A DNA stretch of 6,912 bases from Gammaproteobacteria bacterium (lineage in GTDB: Bacteria; Pseudomonadota; Gammaproteobacteria; JAJDOJ01), in the NCBI GenBank assembly GCA_027030565.1, contig JALVEU010000364.1, positions 1 to 6,912 of the forward strand, in the 5' to 3' direction. Below, piece by piece: positions 1 to 5,733 of this stretch; the stretch's first letter is position 1, and every line of letters begins with the position of its first letter. Under the pieces are notes generated by a model, which was given only the letters and a program-made list of their open reading frames with translations, made no database searches and was not told the origin of the DNA. Position numbers and translations under genes: made by a program.

Positions 1-1
1 C

Positions 2-409
2 ACCGGTGCCGACGGGGTCCACGTGGGCCGGGAGGACCTGCACCCACAGGCCGCACGCCGTAGGCTCGGGGCCGAAGCGATCATCGGGGTGTCCTGCTAC
101 GACGACCTCGCCCGGGCTGTGGAGGCCGAACGCCACGGCGCGAGCTATGTAGCCTTCGGCAGTTTCTACGCCTCGCCCACCAAACCCCACGCCGTGCACG
201 CGGATCTGGCGCTGTTGCAACGGGCACGGGCGCGCCTCGCCTGCCCCATCTGCGCCATCGGGGGCATCATGGTGCACAATGCCCATGCACTCATCGAAAG
301 GGGTGCCGATCTGATCGCCGTGGTCAGCGCCGTATGGAAGGCGGCCGACCCGGAGGCCGCCGCGCGCGCCCTCTGCGCACGGTTCACGTCATCCCCGGGA
401 AGCCGATAG
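2..409 (+). CDS. thiE: Thiamine phosphate synthase, C-terminal part (5' end outside window)
   Basis: ThiE joins the HMP pyrophosphate and thiazole phosphate halves to make thiamine phosphate, a cytosolic step of vitamin B1 synthesis. The open frame runs in from the window edge and 135 residues are visible, roughly the last two thirds of a protein usually near 210 residues long. Family motifs appear in order: GADGVHVGREDL at the beginning, IIGVSCYDD, then FGSFYASPTKP (the phosphate-binding and pyrophosphate-side loop in its proteobacterial form), PICAIGGI, and GADLIAVVSAVW near the end. These are consecutive beta/alpha elements of the TIM barrel. A GTG at 23 lies inside the conserved GVHVG motif, so it is not the true start. 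The gene ends 45 bases before hemL on the same strand; no terminator is visible between them, so co-transcription is likely. Identification is firm; the N-terminus cannot be assessed. Confidence 0.95.
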   Translation, partial: TGADGVHVGREDLHPQAARRRLGAEAIIGVSCYDDLARAVEAERHGASYVAFGSFYASPTKPHAVHADLALLQRARARLACPICAIGGIMVHNAHALIERGADLIAVVSAVWKAADPEAAARALCARFTSSPGSR

Positions 410-442
410 AATCTGCCCGCCGTAGCTCTCGCACGCCATCCC

Positions 443-448
443 AGGAGG
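443..448 (+). promoter_or_regulatory. Ribosome binding site of hemL
   Basis: A full AGGAGG lies six bases before the ATG at 455. It fixes the hemL start and agrees with the usual N-terminus of the family. Confidence 0.85.
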
Positions 449-454
449 ACCGTC

Positions 455-1735
455 ATGAGCCGTTCCCACGACCTGTTCGTCCGCGCCCAACACAGCATTC
501 CGGGCGGCGTGAACTCTCCGGTACGCGCCTTCAAGGGCGTCGGGGGCGACCCAGTGTTCGTGGAACGCGCCGAGGGCGCCTACCTGTACGACGTGGACGG
601 GAGACGCTACGTGGACTACGTGGGTTCCTGGGGGCCGATGATCCTGGGCCATGCCCATCCGGCGGTGGTGGAGGCGGTCCGCGAGGCCGCCGCCCGGGGC
701 CTGAGCTACGGTGCCCCTACGGCGCTGGAGGTGGAGATGGCGGAAAAGGTCTGCTCCCTGGTGCCCTCGGTGGAAATGGTGCGCATGGTCAATTCCGGGA
801 CCGAGGCCACCATGAGCGCCATCCGCCTGGCCCGCGGATTCACCGGCCGCGACACCATCGTGAAGTTCGAGGGCTGCTACCACGGCCACGAGGACGCCCT
901 CCTGGTCAAGGCCGGCTCCGGAGCCCTCACCCTGGGCGTCCCCAGCTCACCGGGGGTGCCGGCGGACCTGGCACGCCATACGCTGACGCTGCCCTACAAC
1001 GACCTGGATGCGGTCCGCGACACCTTTGCCCGCATGGGAGACGAGATCGCGTGCATCATCGTGGAGCCGGTGGCCGGCAACATGAACTGTGTGCCCCCGG
1101 TGCCTGGGTTTCTGGAGGGGCTGCGCGAGGTCTGCGATGCCTCGGGGGCGCTGCTCGTCTTCGACGAGGTGATGACCGGATTCCGCGTGGCGTTGGGTGG
1201 GGCCCAGGCGCGCTACGGGGTGACCCCGGACCTGACCACGCTGGGCAAGGTGATCGGAGGGGGCATGCCAGTGGGGGCGTTCGGCGGGCGCAGGGACGTC
1301 ATGGAACATTTGGCGCCCGTGGGCCCCGTGTATCAGGCCGGTACGCTCTCCGGCAACCCGCTGGCCATGACTGCGGGTCTCAAGACCCTGGAACTGATCT
1401 CGACCCCAGGCTTCTTCGACGAGCTGGAGGCACGCACCGCCCGGCTGGTGGACGGGGTGCTCGCCGCCGCGACCGATGCCGGCATCCCCATGACGGCCAA
1501 CCGCGTGGGCGGCATGTTCGGCCTGTTCTTCACAGAGGCCTCGGAGGTGCGCAATTTCGAGCAGGTGACCGCCTGCGACCTGGACCGGTTCCGGCGCTTC
1601 TTCCACGGCATGCTCGATGGCGGGGTCTATCTGGCACCTTCCGCCTACGAGGCGGGCTTCGTCTCGGCCGTCCATGGCGACGCCGAGCTCACGCACACCG
1701 TGGAGACCGCGCGCCGAGTCCTCGCCCGTCTTTGA
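455..1735 (+). CDS. hemL: Glutamate-1-semialdehyde 2,1-aminomutase
   Basis: HemL is a PLP enzyme that converts glutamate-1-semialdehyde to 5-aminolevulinate, the committed tetrapyrrole precursor in the C5 pathway (haem, sirohaem, cobalamin, and bacteriochlorophyll where present). The protein has 426 residues, the standard length. The N-terminus SIPGGVNSPVRAF is the family signature. NSGTEATMSAIRLAR begins at residue 113 (cofactor phosphate contact), and CYHGHED covers about 141-147. The flexible gate loop with KAGSGA lies at about 152-157. FDEVMTGFR carries Asp237, which pairs with the pyridine nitrogen. TLGKVIGGGMPVGAFGG carries the Schiff-base lysine, Lys265. YQAGTLSGNPLAMTAG follows. This catalytic set separates it from ordinary class III aminotransferases. 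It follows thiE on the same strand, and its stop codon is 5 bases from the stop of a convergent small gene. Confidence 0.98.
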   Translation: MSRSHDLFVRAQHSIPGGVNSPVRAFKGVGGDPVFVERAEGAYLYDVDGRRYVDYVGSWGPMILGHAHPAVVEAVREAAARGLSYGAPTALEVEMAEKVCSLVPSVEMVRMVNSGTEATMSAIRLARGFTGRDTIVKFEGCYHGHEDALLVKAGSGALTLGVPSSPGVPADLARHTLTLPYNDLDAVRDTFARMGDEIACIIVEPVAGNMNCVPPVPGFLEGLREVCDASGALLVFDEVMTGFRVALGGAQARYGVTPDLTTLGKVIGGGMPVGAFGGRRDVMEHLAPVGPVYQAGTLSGNPLAMTAGLKTLELISTPGFFDELEARTARLVDGVLAAATDAGIPMTANRVGGMFGLFFTEASEVRNFEQVTACDLDRFRRFFHGMLDGGVYLAPSAYEAGFVSAVHGDAELTHTVETARRVLARL

Positions 1736-1740
1736 CCCCT

Positions 1741-1911
1741 TCAATGGGCCCTGTGACGGACCTTGTAGACGGGGTTGCGCACGCGATACCCCTTCTCGTG
1801 CGCGATATAGCCCCCCGCGGCGGCCGCACCCGCGATCACGGCAGTGGTGCATCCGGAAAGTCCTGTTCCTCCCAGGATGAGCGCCGCTGCCAGTAGTACA
1901 CGATTCCACAT
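1741..1911 (-). CDS. Small predicted lipoprotein (56 residues)
   Basis: The open frame continues upstream to an ATG at 2001, but the ATG at 1911 is the better start. It has AGGAG eight bases ahead and gives a classical lipoprotein signal peptide: MWNR, a hydrophobic stretch of about 14 residues, and lipobox LSGC with Cys21 as the predicted lipidated residue. After cleavage the mature part has only 36 residues. It contains an Ala/Gly-rich stretch (AGAAAAGG, about 27-34), then YIAHEKGYRVRNPVYKVRHRAH, a basic tail with alternating Tyr/Val/Arg. The residues after Cys (TT) do not include the Asp that retains lipoproteins in the inner membrane, so an outer-membrane location is plausible by the Lol +2 rule. 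I do not recognise a named family and assign no function. The gene is convergent with hemL, and any transcription read-through from hemL would be antisense to it. Confidence 0.72.
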   Translation of the reverse strand: MWNRVLLAAALILGGTGLSGCTTAVIAGAAAAGGYIAHEKGYRVRNPVYKVRHRAH

Positions 1912-2272
1912 CGGGTCCTCTCCTGTCGATCGAAAAATCCCGTCTTCCGCGCTCCCTCGGCCCCCCTCGCGCCTGCTGTTTCCCCTGTTACGACCATGCA
2001 TCGTCGTCGGGGTTTCGCCTAGGTGTCATGCGCGCTCCGGTTCCGCTACCGAACCCGCAGGCCACCCTGGCATGCCGGCGCACCTTCATCGATCGGCCGA
2101 CCGAGAGGGTAGCACGCCTGCCCAAGGCTCCCGGCGTGCGCCCTCGATTTTCAGCGCAGGGAAACCGCATCCGCAGCCCCAAGGCCTCAGCCCGCGGACC
2201 GGAGAGATGCATTCAAGCTCGCCCTGGGATACGCTTGGTTCGGAGAATCCAGCCTGATCGAGTACAACCCCC
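1912..2272. other. Gene-free spacer between divergent lipoprotein and thioredoxin-fold genes
   Basis: About 360 bases separate two divergently oriented small genes, so promoters for both should lie here. Open frames exist on both strands, but their translations are Arg/Pro/Gly-rich with no recognisable motif and I do not call them. Visible structure is limited to short dyads: GGTTC-7-GAACC at 2039-2055, GGCATGCC at 2069-2076 and TCGGCCGA at 2093-2100. No convincing -35/-10 pair, tRNA, terminator or mobile-element end was found. The nearest minus-strand promoter-like match (ATGACA, then GACGAT 18 bases later) is too weak to call. Confidence 0.6.
1916..1924 (-). promoter_or_regulatory. Ribosome binding site deciding the lipoprotein start
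   Basis: On the minus strand the sequence before the ATG at 1911 reads AGGAGAGGA, a strong purine-rich Shine-Dalgarno with its AGGAG part eight bases from the start codon. The longer alternative start at 2001 would put about 30 extra residues, many of them charged, ahead of the signal peptide. Confidence 0.65.
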
Positions 2273-2509
2273 ATGGACGTGGAGATCGTCGCCACCCGCG
2301 GATGCCGCCACCGGCCCAACCTGGAACGCGAGCTCCGGGACCTCGGAGTTCCCTTTCGGGTCCTGTACGTGGAGGACCACCCGGAGCTCATCGAAAAGTA
2401 TCGCATCCGCCATTCGCCCAACCTGATCGTCGACGGCAAGGTGGTGGCACGCGGCCAGCCCTGTGAAGCCACCCTGCGCAAGCTGCTCGGCCTCCCGCCG
2501 GAGGGCTGA
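2273..2509 (+). CDS. Small thioredoxin/glutaredoxin-fold protein with incomplete CxxC
   Basis: The product has 78 residues, a short thioredoxin-fold size. A first strand (MDVEIVATRG) leads into Cys11 at the tip of a helix, CRHRPNLERELRDLGV. A second strand (PFRVLYVED) follows, then a helix (HPELIEKYRI), and then RHSPNLIVDGK, where Ser48-Pro49 sits where the cis-proline of thioredoxins and glutaredoxins occurs. A final helix is EATLRKLLG. The active-site motif is C-R-H-R: the second cysteine of CxxC is replaced by Arg14, so two-cysteine dithiol chemistry at this site is unlikely. A monothiol, glutathione-linked or purely binding role is possible. Another cysteine, Cys64, follows the cis-Pro strand. 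The ATG at 2273 has only a weak GAG about ten bases upstream, but it gives exactly the first strand of the fold. It stands alone, 248 bases before pilB. The substrate is unknown. Confidence 0.82.
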   Translation: MDVEIVATRGCRHRPNLERELRDLGVPFRVLYVEDHPELIEKYRIRHSPNLIVDGKVVARGQPCEATLRKLLGLPPEG

Positions 2510-2537
2510 TTCGGCGCTGGCCCCGGTTGTCGCGGGC

Positions 2538-2543
2538 TATAAT
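2538..2543 (+). promoter_or_regulatory. Candidate sigma-70 -10 box upstream of pilB
   Basis: A perfect TATAAT hexamer is conspicuous in this very GC-rich sequence and lies between the thioredoxin-fold gene and pilB. No good -35 hexamer is found 16-18 bases upstream (the sequence there is about CGCTGG), and there is no TG extension. If used, transcription would begin near 2550 and give a leader of about 210 bases before pilB. The position suits a promoter, but the -35 support is poor. Confidence 0.4.
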
Positions 2544-2622
2544 GCAGCTCCGTGAACGCTTCCTTTCGCCCGAATTTCGCGGCCTCTCATCACATCCGTG
2601 CTACGGCCCGGTGAGGCCCTTG

Positions 2623-2638
2623 TGGCAAGCTGGGTGCA
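2623..2638 (+). promoter_or_regulatory. Candidate sigma-54 (RpoN) -24/-12 promoter for the pil operon
   Basis: TGGCAAGCTGGGTGCA matches the RpoN consensus TGGCACG-N4-TTGCW at nearly every fixed position, with the GG and GC doublets at the required spacing. The only departures are A for C at the sixth position and G for the first T of TTGC. The predicted start site is near 2649, about 109 bases before the pilB ATG. RpoN with the PilS/PilR two-component system is known to drive pilA in Pseudomonas, so a pilus gene target is plausible. Use of this site for pilB in this organism is inference. Confidence 0.5.
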
Positions 2639-2655
2639 CAGTCTGCGCTCTGTGC
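2636..2655. repeat. Inverted repeat overlapping the -12 element
   Basis: GCACAG (2636-2641) is repeated as its reverse complement CTGTGC (2650-2655) with an 8-base spacer. The left arm overlaps the GC doublet of the sigma-54-like element and the right arm falls at the predicted start site. It could be an operator or an RNA hairpin at the 5' end of the transcript. There is no U-run after it, so it is not an intrinsic terminator. Confidence 0.4.
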
Positions 2656-2658
2656 GGC

Positions 2659-2670
2659 AATCCGCGGATT
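2659..2670. repeat. 12-base perfect palindrome in the pilB leader
   Basis: AATCCGCGGATT is fully self-complementary and lies 10-20 bases downstream of the predicted sigma-54 start site, 88 bases before pilB. A site in this place would suit a dimeric DNA-binding protein. No known regulator motif is recognised in it. Confidence 0.4.
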
Positions 2671-2739
2671 TCTTCAACCGGAAGCGCAGGTTATGATCTG
2701 ATCCGCACGGGGCCGCGAGTCCGGATGCAACTGCATTAC

Positions 2740-2745
2740 AGGAGG
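2740..2745 (+). promoter_or_regulatory. Ribosome binding site of pilB, wide spacing
   Basis: A perfect AGGAGG precedes the pilB ATG at 2758, but the 12-base gap is longer than the usual 5-9. No better in-frame start sits closer, and the next ATG is codon 8. A small dyad, ATGCA-2-TGCAT (2725-2736), ends four bases ahead of it and could affect access to the site. Confidence 0.7.
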
Positions 2746-2757
2746 TAGACGACGCCG

Positions 2758-4476
2758 ATGGCGACCACCGCTGAAGCCATGCGCCTCGGGGGACTGGCCG
2801 GTCGGCTGGTCCAAGAAGGTGTACTGAGCGAGGCCGAGGCCCTGGCGGCGCAGACGGAGGCGCAGCAGAAGAAGGTCCCGCTCGTGGCCCACCTCATCGC
2901 CTCGGGAAAGGCCTCGCCGCTGGAGATCGCCCGCGCCGGCGCCCTGGAGTTCGGCATCCCTTATTTCGATCTGGATGCCCTACAGCCAGACGCACTGCCG
3001 CGCGAGGCATTCAAGGAGAAGATCCTTCGTCAGCACCAGGTGCTGCCTATCTTCCGGCGCGGCAACCGGTTGTACGTGGCCGTGGTCGACCCGTTGAACC
3101 TGGCCGGCCTCGACGCACTGAAGTTCGCCACCGGCATGTTCACCGAGCCGGTGATCGTGGAGGAGAACAAGCTCGCCCGCCTGCTCGACGCCGCGCTGGA
3201 GGAGGAGGACGCGGCCTCTGTGATGGGCGACCTTTCCGACGCCGACCTGGAGAACATCGAGATCGGCGAGGAGGAGTCACAGCCCAACGTCGATGCCACA
3301 GGACCCGACGTGGACGAGACGCCCATCGTGCGGTTCGTCAACAAGGTCCTGCTCGATGCAGTGCGCAAGAAGGCCTCGGACATCCACTTCGAGCCCTATG
3401 AGAAGAAGTATCGCGTGCGGTTGCGCATCGACGGCGTGCTCCAGGAGGTGGCCTCGCCACCGGTGACCCTGGCACACCGGATCGCCGCACGCCTCAAGGT
3501 CATGTCACGACTCGACATCGCCGAGCGGCGCGTCCCCCAGGACGGGCGCATCAAGCTGCAGCTGTCCAAGAACCGCGCGGTGGACCTGCGTGTCAACACG
3601 CTGCCCACGCTGTTCGGCGAGAAGATCGTCCTGCGCATCCTCGACTCTTCGGCCCAACTCCTGAGCATCGACGCGCTCGGCTACGAAGAGGACCAGAAGC
3701 GGCTCTACCTGGAGGCCCTGGCCAAACCCTACGGCATGATCCTGGTGACCGGCCCCACGGGGAGCGGCAAGACGGTGTCGCTGTACACGGGCCTGAGCAT
3801 CCTCAACACCACCGATCGCAACATCTCCACGGCCGAGGATCCTGCGGAGATCAACCTCCCTGGGATCAACCAGGTCAACGTGAACCCCAAGGTGGGCTTG
3901 ACCTTCGCCGAGGCCCTGCGCGCCTTCCTGCGCCAAGACCCCGACGTGATCATGGTGGGTGAGATCCGCGATCTGGAGACGGCGGAGATCGCCATCAAGG
4001 CCGCCCAGACCGGCCACCTGGTGCTCTCCACACTGCACACCAATGATGCCCCGCAGACCCTGACGCGCCTGGTCAACATGGGCGTGCCCACCTACAATAT
4101 CGCCTCCTCCGTGAGCCTGATCATCGCCCAGCGCCTGGCGCGTCGCCTCTGCCCCAATTGCAAGACACCGGCGGACGTCCCGGAGCAGGCGCTGATCGAG
4201 GAGGGCTTCACCGAGGAACTGCTCGAGAATGCCACGATCTACAAGGCCGTGGGCTGCGACCAGTGCACCAACGGCTACAAGGGGCGCACCGGCATCTACC
4301 AGGTCATGCCCGTCTCCGAGGAGATGGGACGGCTCATCATGTCGGGCGGCAACTCCATGCAGCTGGCCGAACAGGCCCGCAAGGAGGGCATCGCCGACCT
4401 GCGCGAGTCCGGGCTGAAGAAGGTCGCCGCCGGCATCACCAGCATCGAAGAAATCAACCGCGTAACCACCGACTGA
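2758..4476 (+). CDS. pilB: Type IV pilus assembly (extension) ATPase PilB
   Basis: PilB is the hexameric cytoplasmic ATPase that powers pilus extension by acting on PilC in the inner membrane. It has 572 residues, close to the usual length near 565. An N-terminal MshEN/T2SSE-N domain covers about 10-145, followed by an acidic linker (about 147-187) and the core ATPase. Core motifs are ASDIHFEP (206-213), Walker A GPTGSGKT (332-339, Lys338), an Asp box AEDPAEI (359-365), VGEIRD with Glu402 (Walker B region), and a His box GHLVLSTLH (419-427). A zinc tetracysteine (Cys465, Cys468, Cys500, Cys503) separates it from PilT-type retraction ATPases. The c-di-GMP consensus of MshEN domains (RLGxxL...G) is degenerate here: GLAGRLVQEG (12-21) lacks its Arg, so binding of that ligand is doubtful. 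GspE is the other possible relative, but the pilC-pilD context settles it. It is the first gene of the pil operon. Confidence 0.98.
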   Translation: MATTAEAMRLGGLAGRLVQEGVLSEAEALAAQTEAQQKKVPLVAHLIASGKASPLEIARAGALEFGIPYFDLDALQPDALPREAFKEKILRQHQVLPIFRRGNRLYVAVVDPLNLAGLDALKFATGMFTEPVIVEENKLARLLDAALEEEDAASVMGDLSDADLENIEIGEEESQPNVDATGPDVDETPIVRFVNKVLLDAVRKKASDIHFEPYEKKYRVRLRIDGVLQEVASPPVTLAHRIAARLKVMSRLDIAERRVPQDGRIKLQLSKNRAVDLRVNTLPTLFGEKIVLRILDSSAQLLSIDALGYEEDQKRLYLEALAKPYGMILVTGPTGSGKTVSLYTGLSILNTTDRNISTAEDPAEINLPGINQVNVNPKVGLTFAEALRAFLRQDPDVIMVGEIRDLETAEIAIKAAQTGHLVLSTLHTNDAPQTLTRLVNMGVPTYNIASSVSLIIAQRLARRLCPNCKTPADVPEQALIEEGFTEELLENATIYKAVGCDQCTNGYKGRTGIYQVMPVSEEMGRLIMSGGNSMQLAEQARKEGIADLRESGLKKVAAGITSIEEINRVTTD

Positions 4477-4488
4477 TCCGCGAGCGAC

Positions 4489-5703
4489 ATGGCCAACGCA
4501 ACCACCGCTGACACTTACGTCTGGGAGGGCATCGACCGGCGCGGCAACCGCGTCAAAGGGGAATCCGCCGCCCAGAACGACGTGCTGCTCAAGGCGGAGC
4601 TGCGCCGTCAGGGCATCAATCCCACCAAGGTGCGCAAGAAACCCAAGCCCCTGTTCTCCCGGCGCAAGAAGATCACCGGCAAGGACCTGGCCTATTTCTC
4701 CCGCCAGCTCGCGACCATGATGCAGGCGGGCGTGCCGCTGGTGCAGGCGCTGGACATCATCGGGCGCGGCCACGAGAATCCGGCCATGCAGGAGATGGTG
4801 CTGGCGCTGAAGGCCGACGTGGAGAGCGGCACCAGTCTGTCCGACGCGCTGTCCAAATATCCGCAGCACTTCGACGAGCTGTTTCGCAATCTGGTTCGTG
4901 CCGGTGAACAGTCCGGCGCCCTGGACCAGCTGCTGGACAAGCTGGCCACCTACCGGGAAAAGACCGAGGCCCTCAAGGGCAAGATCAAGAAGGCCCTGTT
5001 CTATCCGGCCGCCGTGGTGGTGGTCGCCTTCGTGGTCAGTGCCATCCTGCTGATCTTCGTGGTGCCCCAGTTCCAGGAACTGTTCCGGGGCTTCGGCGCC
5101 GACCTGCCGGCCTTCACCCTGTTCGTGATCCACCTCTCAGAGATCTTTCAACAGTGGTGGTGGGCGATCTTCGGGGGCATCATCCTGGTCATCTTCGGCA
5201 TCATCGACGCCAACAAACGATTCCCCGCGGTGCATCGCACCATCGACCGCCTGGCGCTGCGGATCCCAGTGGTCGGCGAGATCCTGCGCAAGTCGGCCAT
5301 CGCCCGTTTCGCCCGTACCCTGTCGACCATGTTCGCCGCCGGCGTTCCCCTGGTGGAAGCCATGGAGTCGGTGGCCGGGGCCACCGGCAACGAGCTCTAC
5401 AAGGAGGCCACATTACGCATGCGCGACGACGTGGCCACCGGCACCCAGCTCCAGCTCACCATGCGCCAGACCGGGCTCTTCCCCCACGTGGTGGTCCAGA
5501 TGGTGGCCATCGGCGAGGAATCGGGCTCGCTTGACGAAATGTTGGCCAAAGTGGCCGATTTCTACGAGGAGGAGGTGGACAACATGGTGGATGCCCTGAG
5601 CAGCCTCCTCGAGCCCCTGATCATGGCCATCCTGGGCATCGTGGTGGGCAGCCTCGTCATCGCCATGTACCTGCCCATCTTCAAGCTCGGCGCCGTCGTC
5701 TGA
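4489..5703 (+). CDS. pilC: Type IV pilus inner-membrane platform protein PilC
   Basis: PilC is the polytopic inner-membrane protein at the base of the pilus machine; PilB is thought to rotate it to insert or extract pilin subunits. The product has 404 residues, the normal length. A basic cytoplasmic N-terminus (about 1-65, including KVRKKPKPLFSRRKK) is followed by two copies of the T2SSF domain, at about 67-190 and 270-395. They share repeated elements: FSRQLATMMQAGVPLVQAL against FARTLSTMFAAGVPLVEAM, and RAGEQSGALDQLLDKLA against AIGEESGSLDEMLAKVA. Hydrophobic segments lie at about 174-195, 221-243 and 377-396. It starts 12 bases after the pilB stop with only a weak Shine-Dalgarno, so translation probably depends on coupling to pilB. 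GspF is the related type II secretion protein; the gene neighbours favour PilC. Confidence 0.97.
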   Translation: MANATTADTYVWEGIDRRGNRVKGESAAQNDVLLKAELRRQGINPTKVRKKPKPLFSRRKKITGKDLAYFSRQLATMMQAGVPLVQALDIIGRGHENPAMQEMVLALKADVESGTSLSDALSKYPQHFDELFRNLVRAGEQSGALDQLLDKLATYREKTEALKGKIKKALFYPAAVVVVAFVVSAILLIFVVPQFQELFRGFGADLPAFTLFVIHLSEIFQQWWWAIFGGIILVIFGIIDANKRFPAVHRTIDRLALRIPVVGEILRKSAIARFARTLSTMFAAGVPLVEAMESVAGATGNELYKEATLRMRDDVATGTQLQLTMRQTGLFPHVVVQMVAIGEESGSLDEMLAKVADFYEEEVDNMVDALSSLLEPLIMAILGIVVGSLVIAMYLPIFKLGAVV

Positions 5704-5733
5704 CGCGCGCAGGGCGGCTACACCCCCAGGCCC

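Noticed and set aside
334..1896. Plus-strand open frame of 520 codons across hemL
   Set aside because: Arg/Gly/Pro-rich frame-shifted shadow of hemL that also runs into thiE and the convergent lipoprotein gene; no domain recognisable.
1988..2212. Minus-strand 74-residue frame in the spacer
   Set aside because: Arg/Gly-rich composition with no signal peptide, motif or good ribosome binding site; typical of random high-GC sequence.
2491..2504. CCTCC-4-GGAGG hairpin at the end of the thioredoxin-fold gene as a terminator
   Set aside because: Only a five-base stem, inside the coding sequence, with no T-run after it.
2692..2697. TATGAT as a further -10 box close to pilB
   Set aside because: No adequate -35 at 16-18 bases and only a partial extended element; too weak beside the other two candidates.
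2527..2748. Possible 73-residue protein in the pilB leader, starting on TTG
   Set aside because: It has two CxxC-like cysteines (CTVCALC) but no ribosome binding site, a rare start codon and no pilin or zinc-domain features. It overlaps the promoter elements.
1912..2757. Search for tRNA, CRISPR repeats, insertion-sequence ends or attachment sites in the non-coding parts
   Set aside because: No cloverleaf, spaced direct repeats, target duplications or terminal inverted repeats were seen.
3505..5133. Very long minus-strand open frame (542 codons) opposite pilB and pilC
   Set aside because: Translation is rich in His, Gln, Gly, Leu and Ala with no motif. It is the antisense shadow of two strongly supported genes in high-GC3 DNA.
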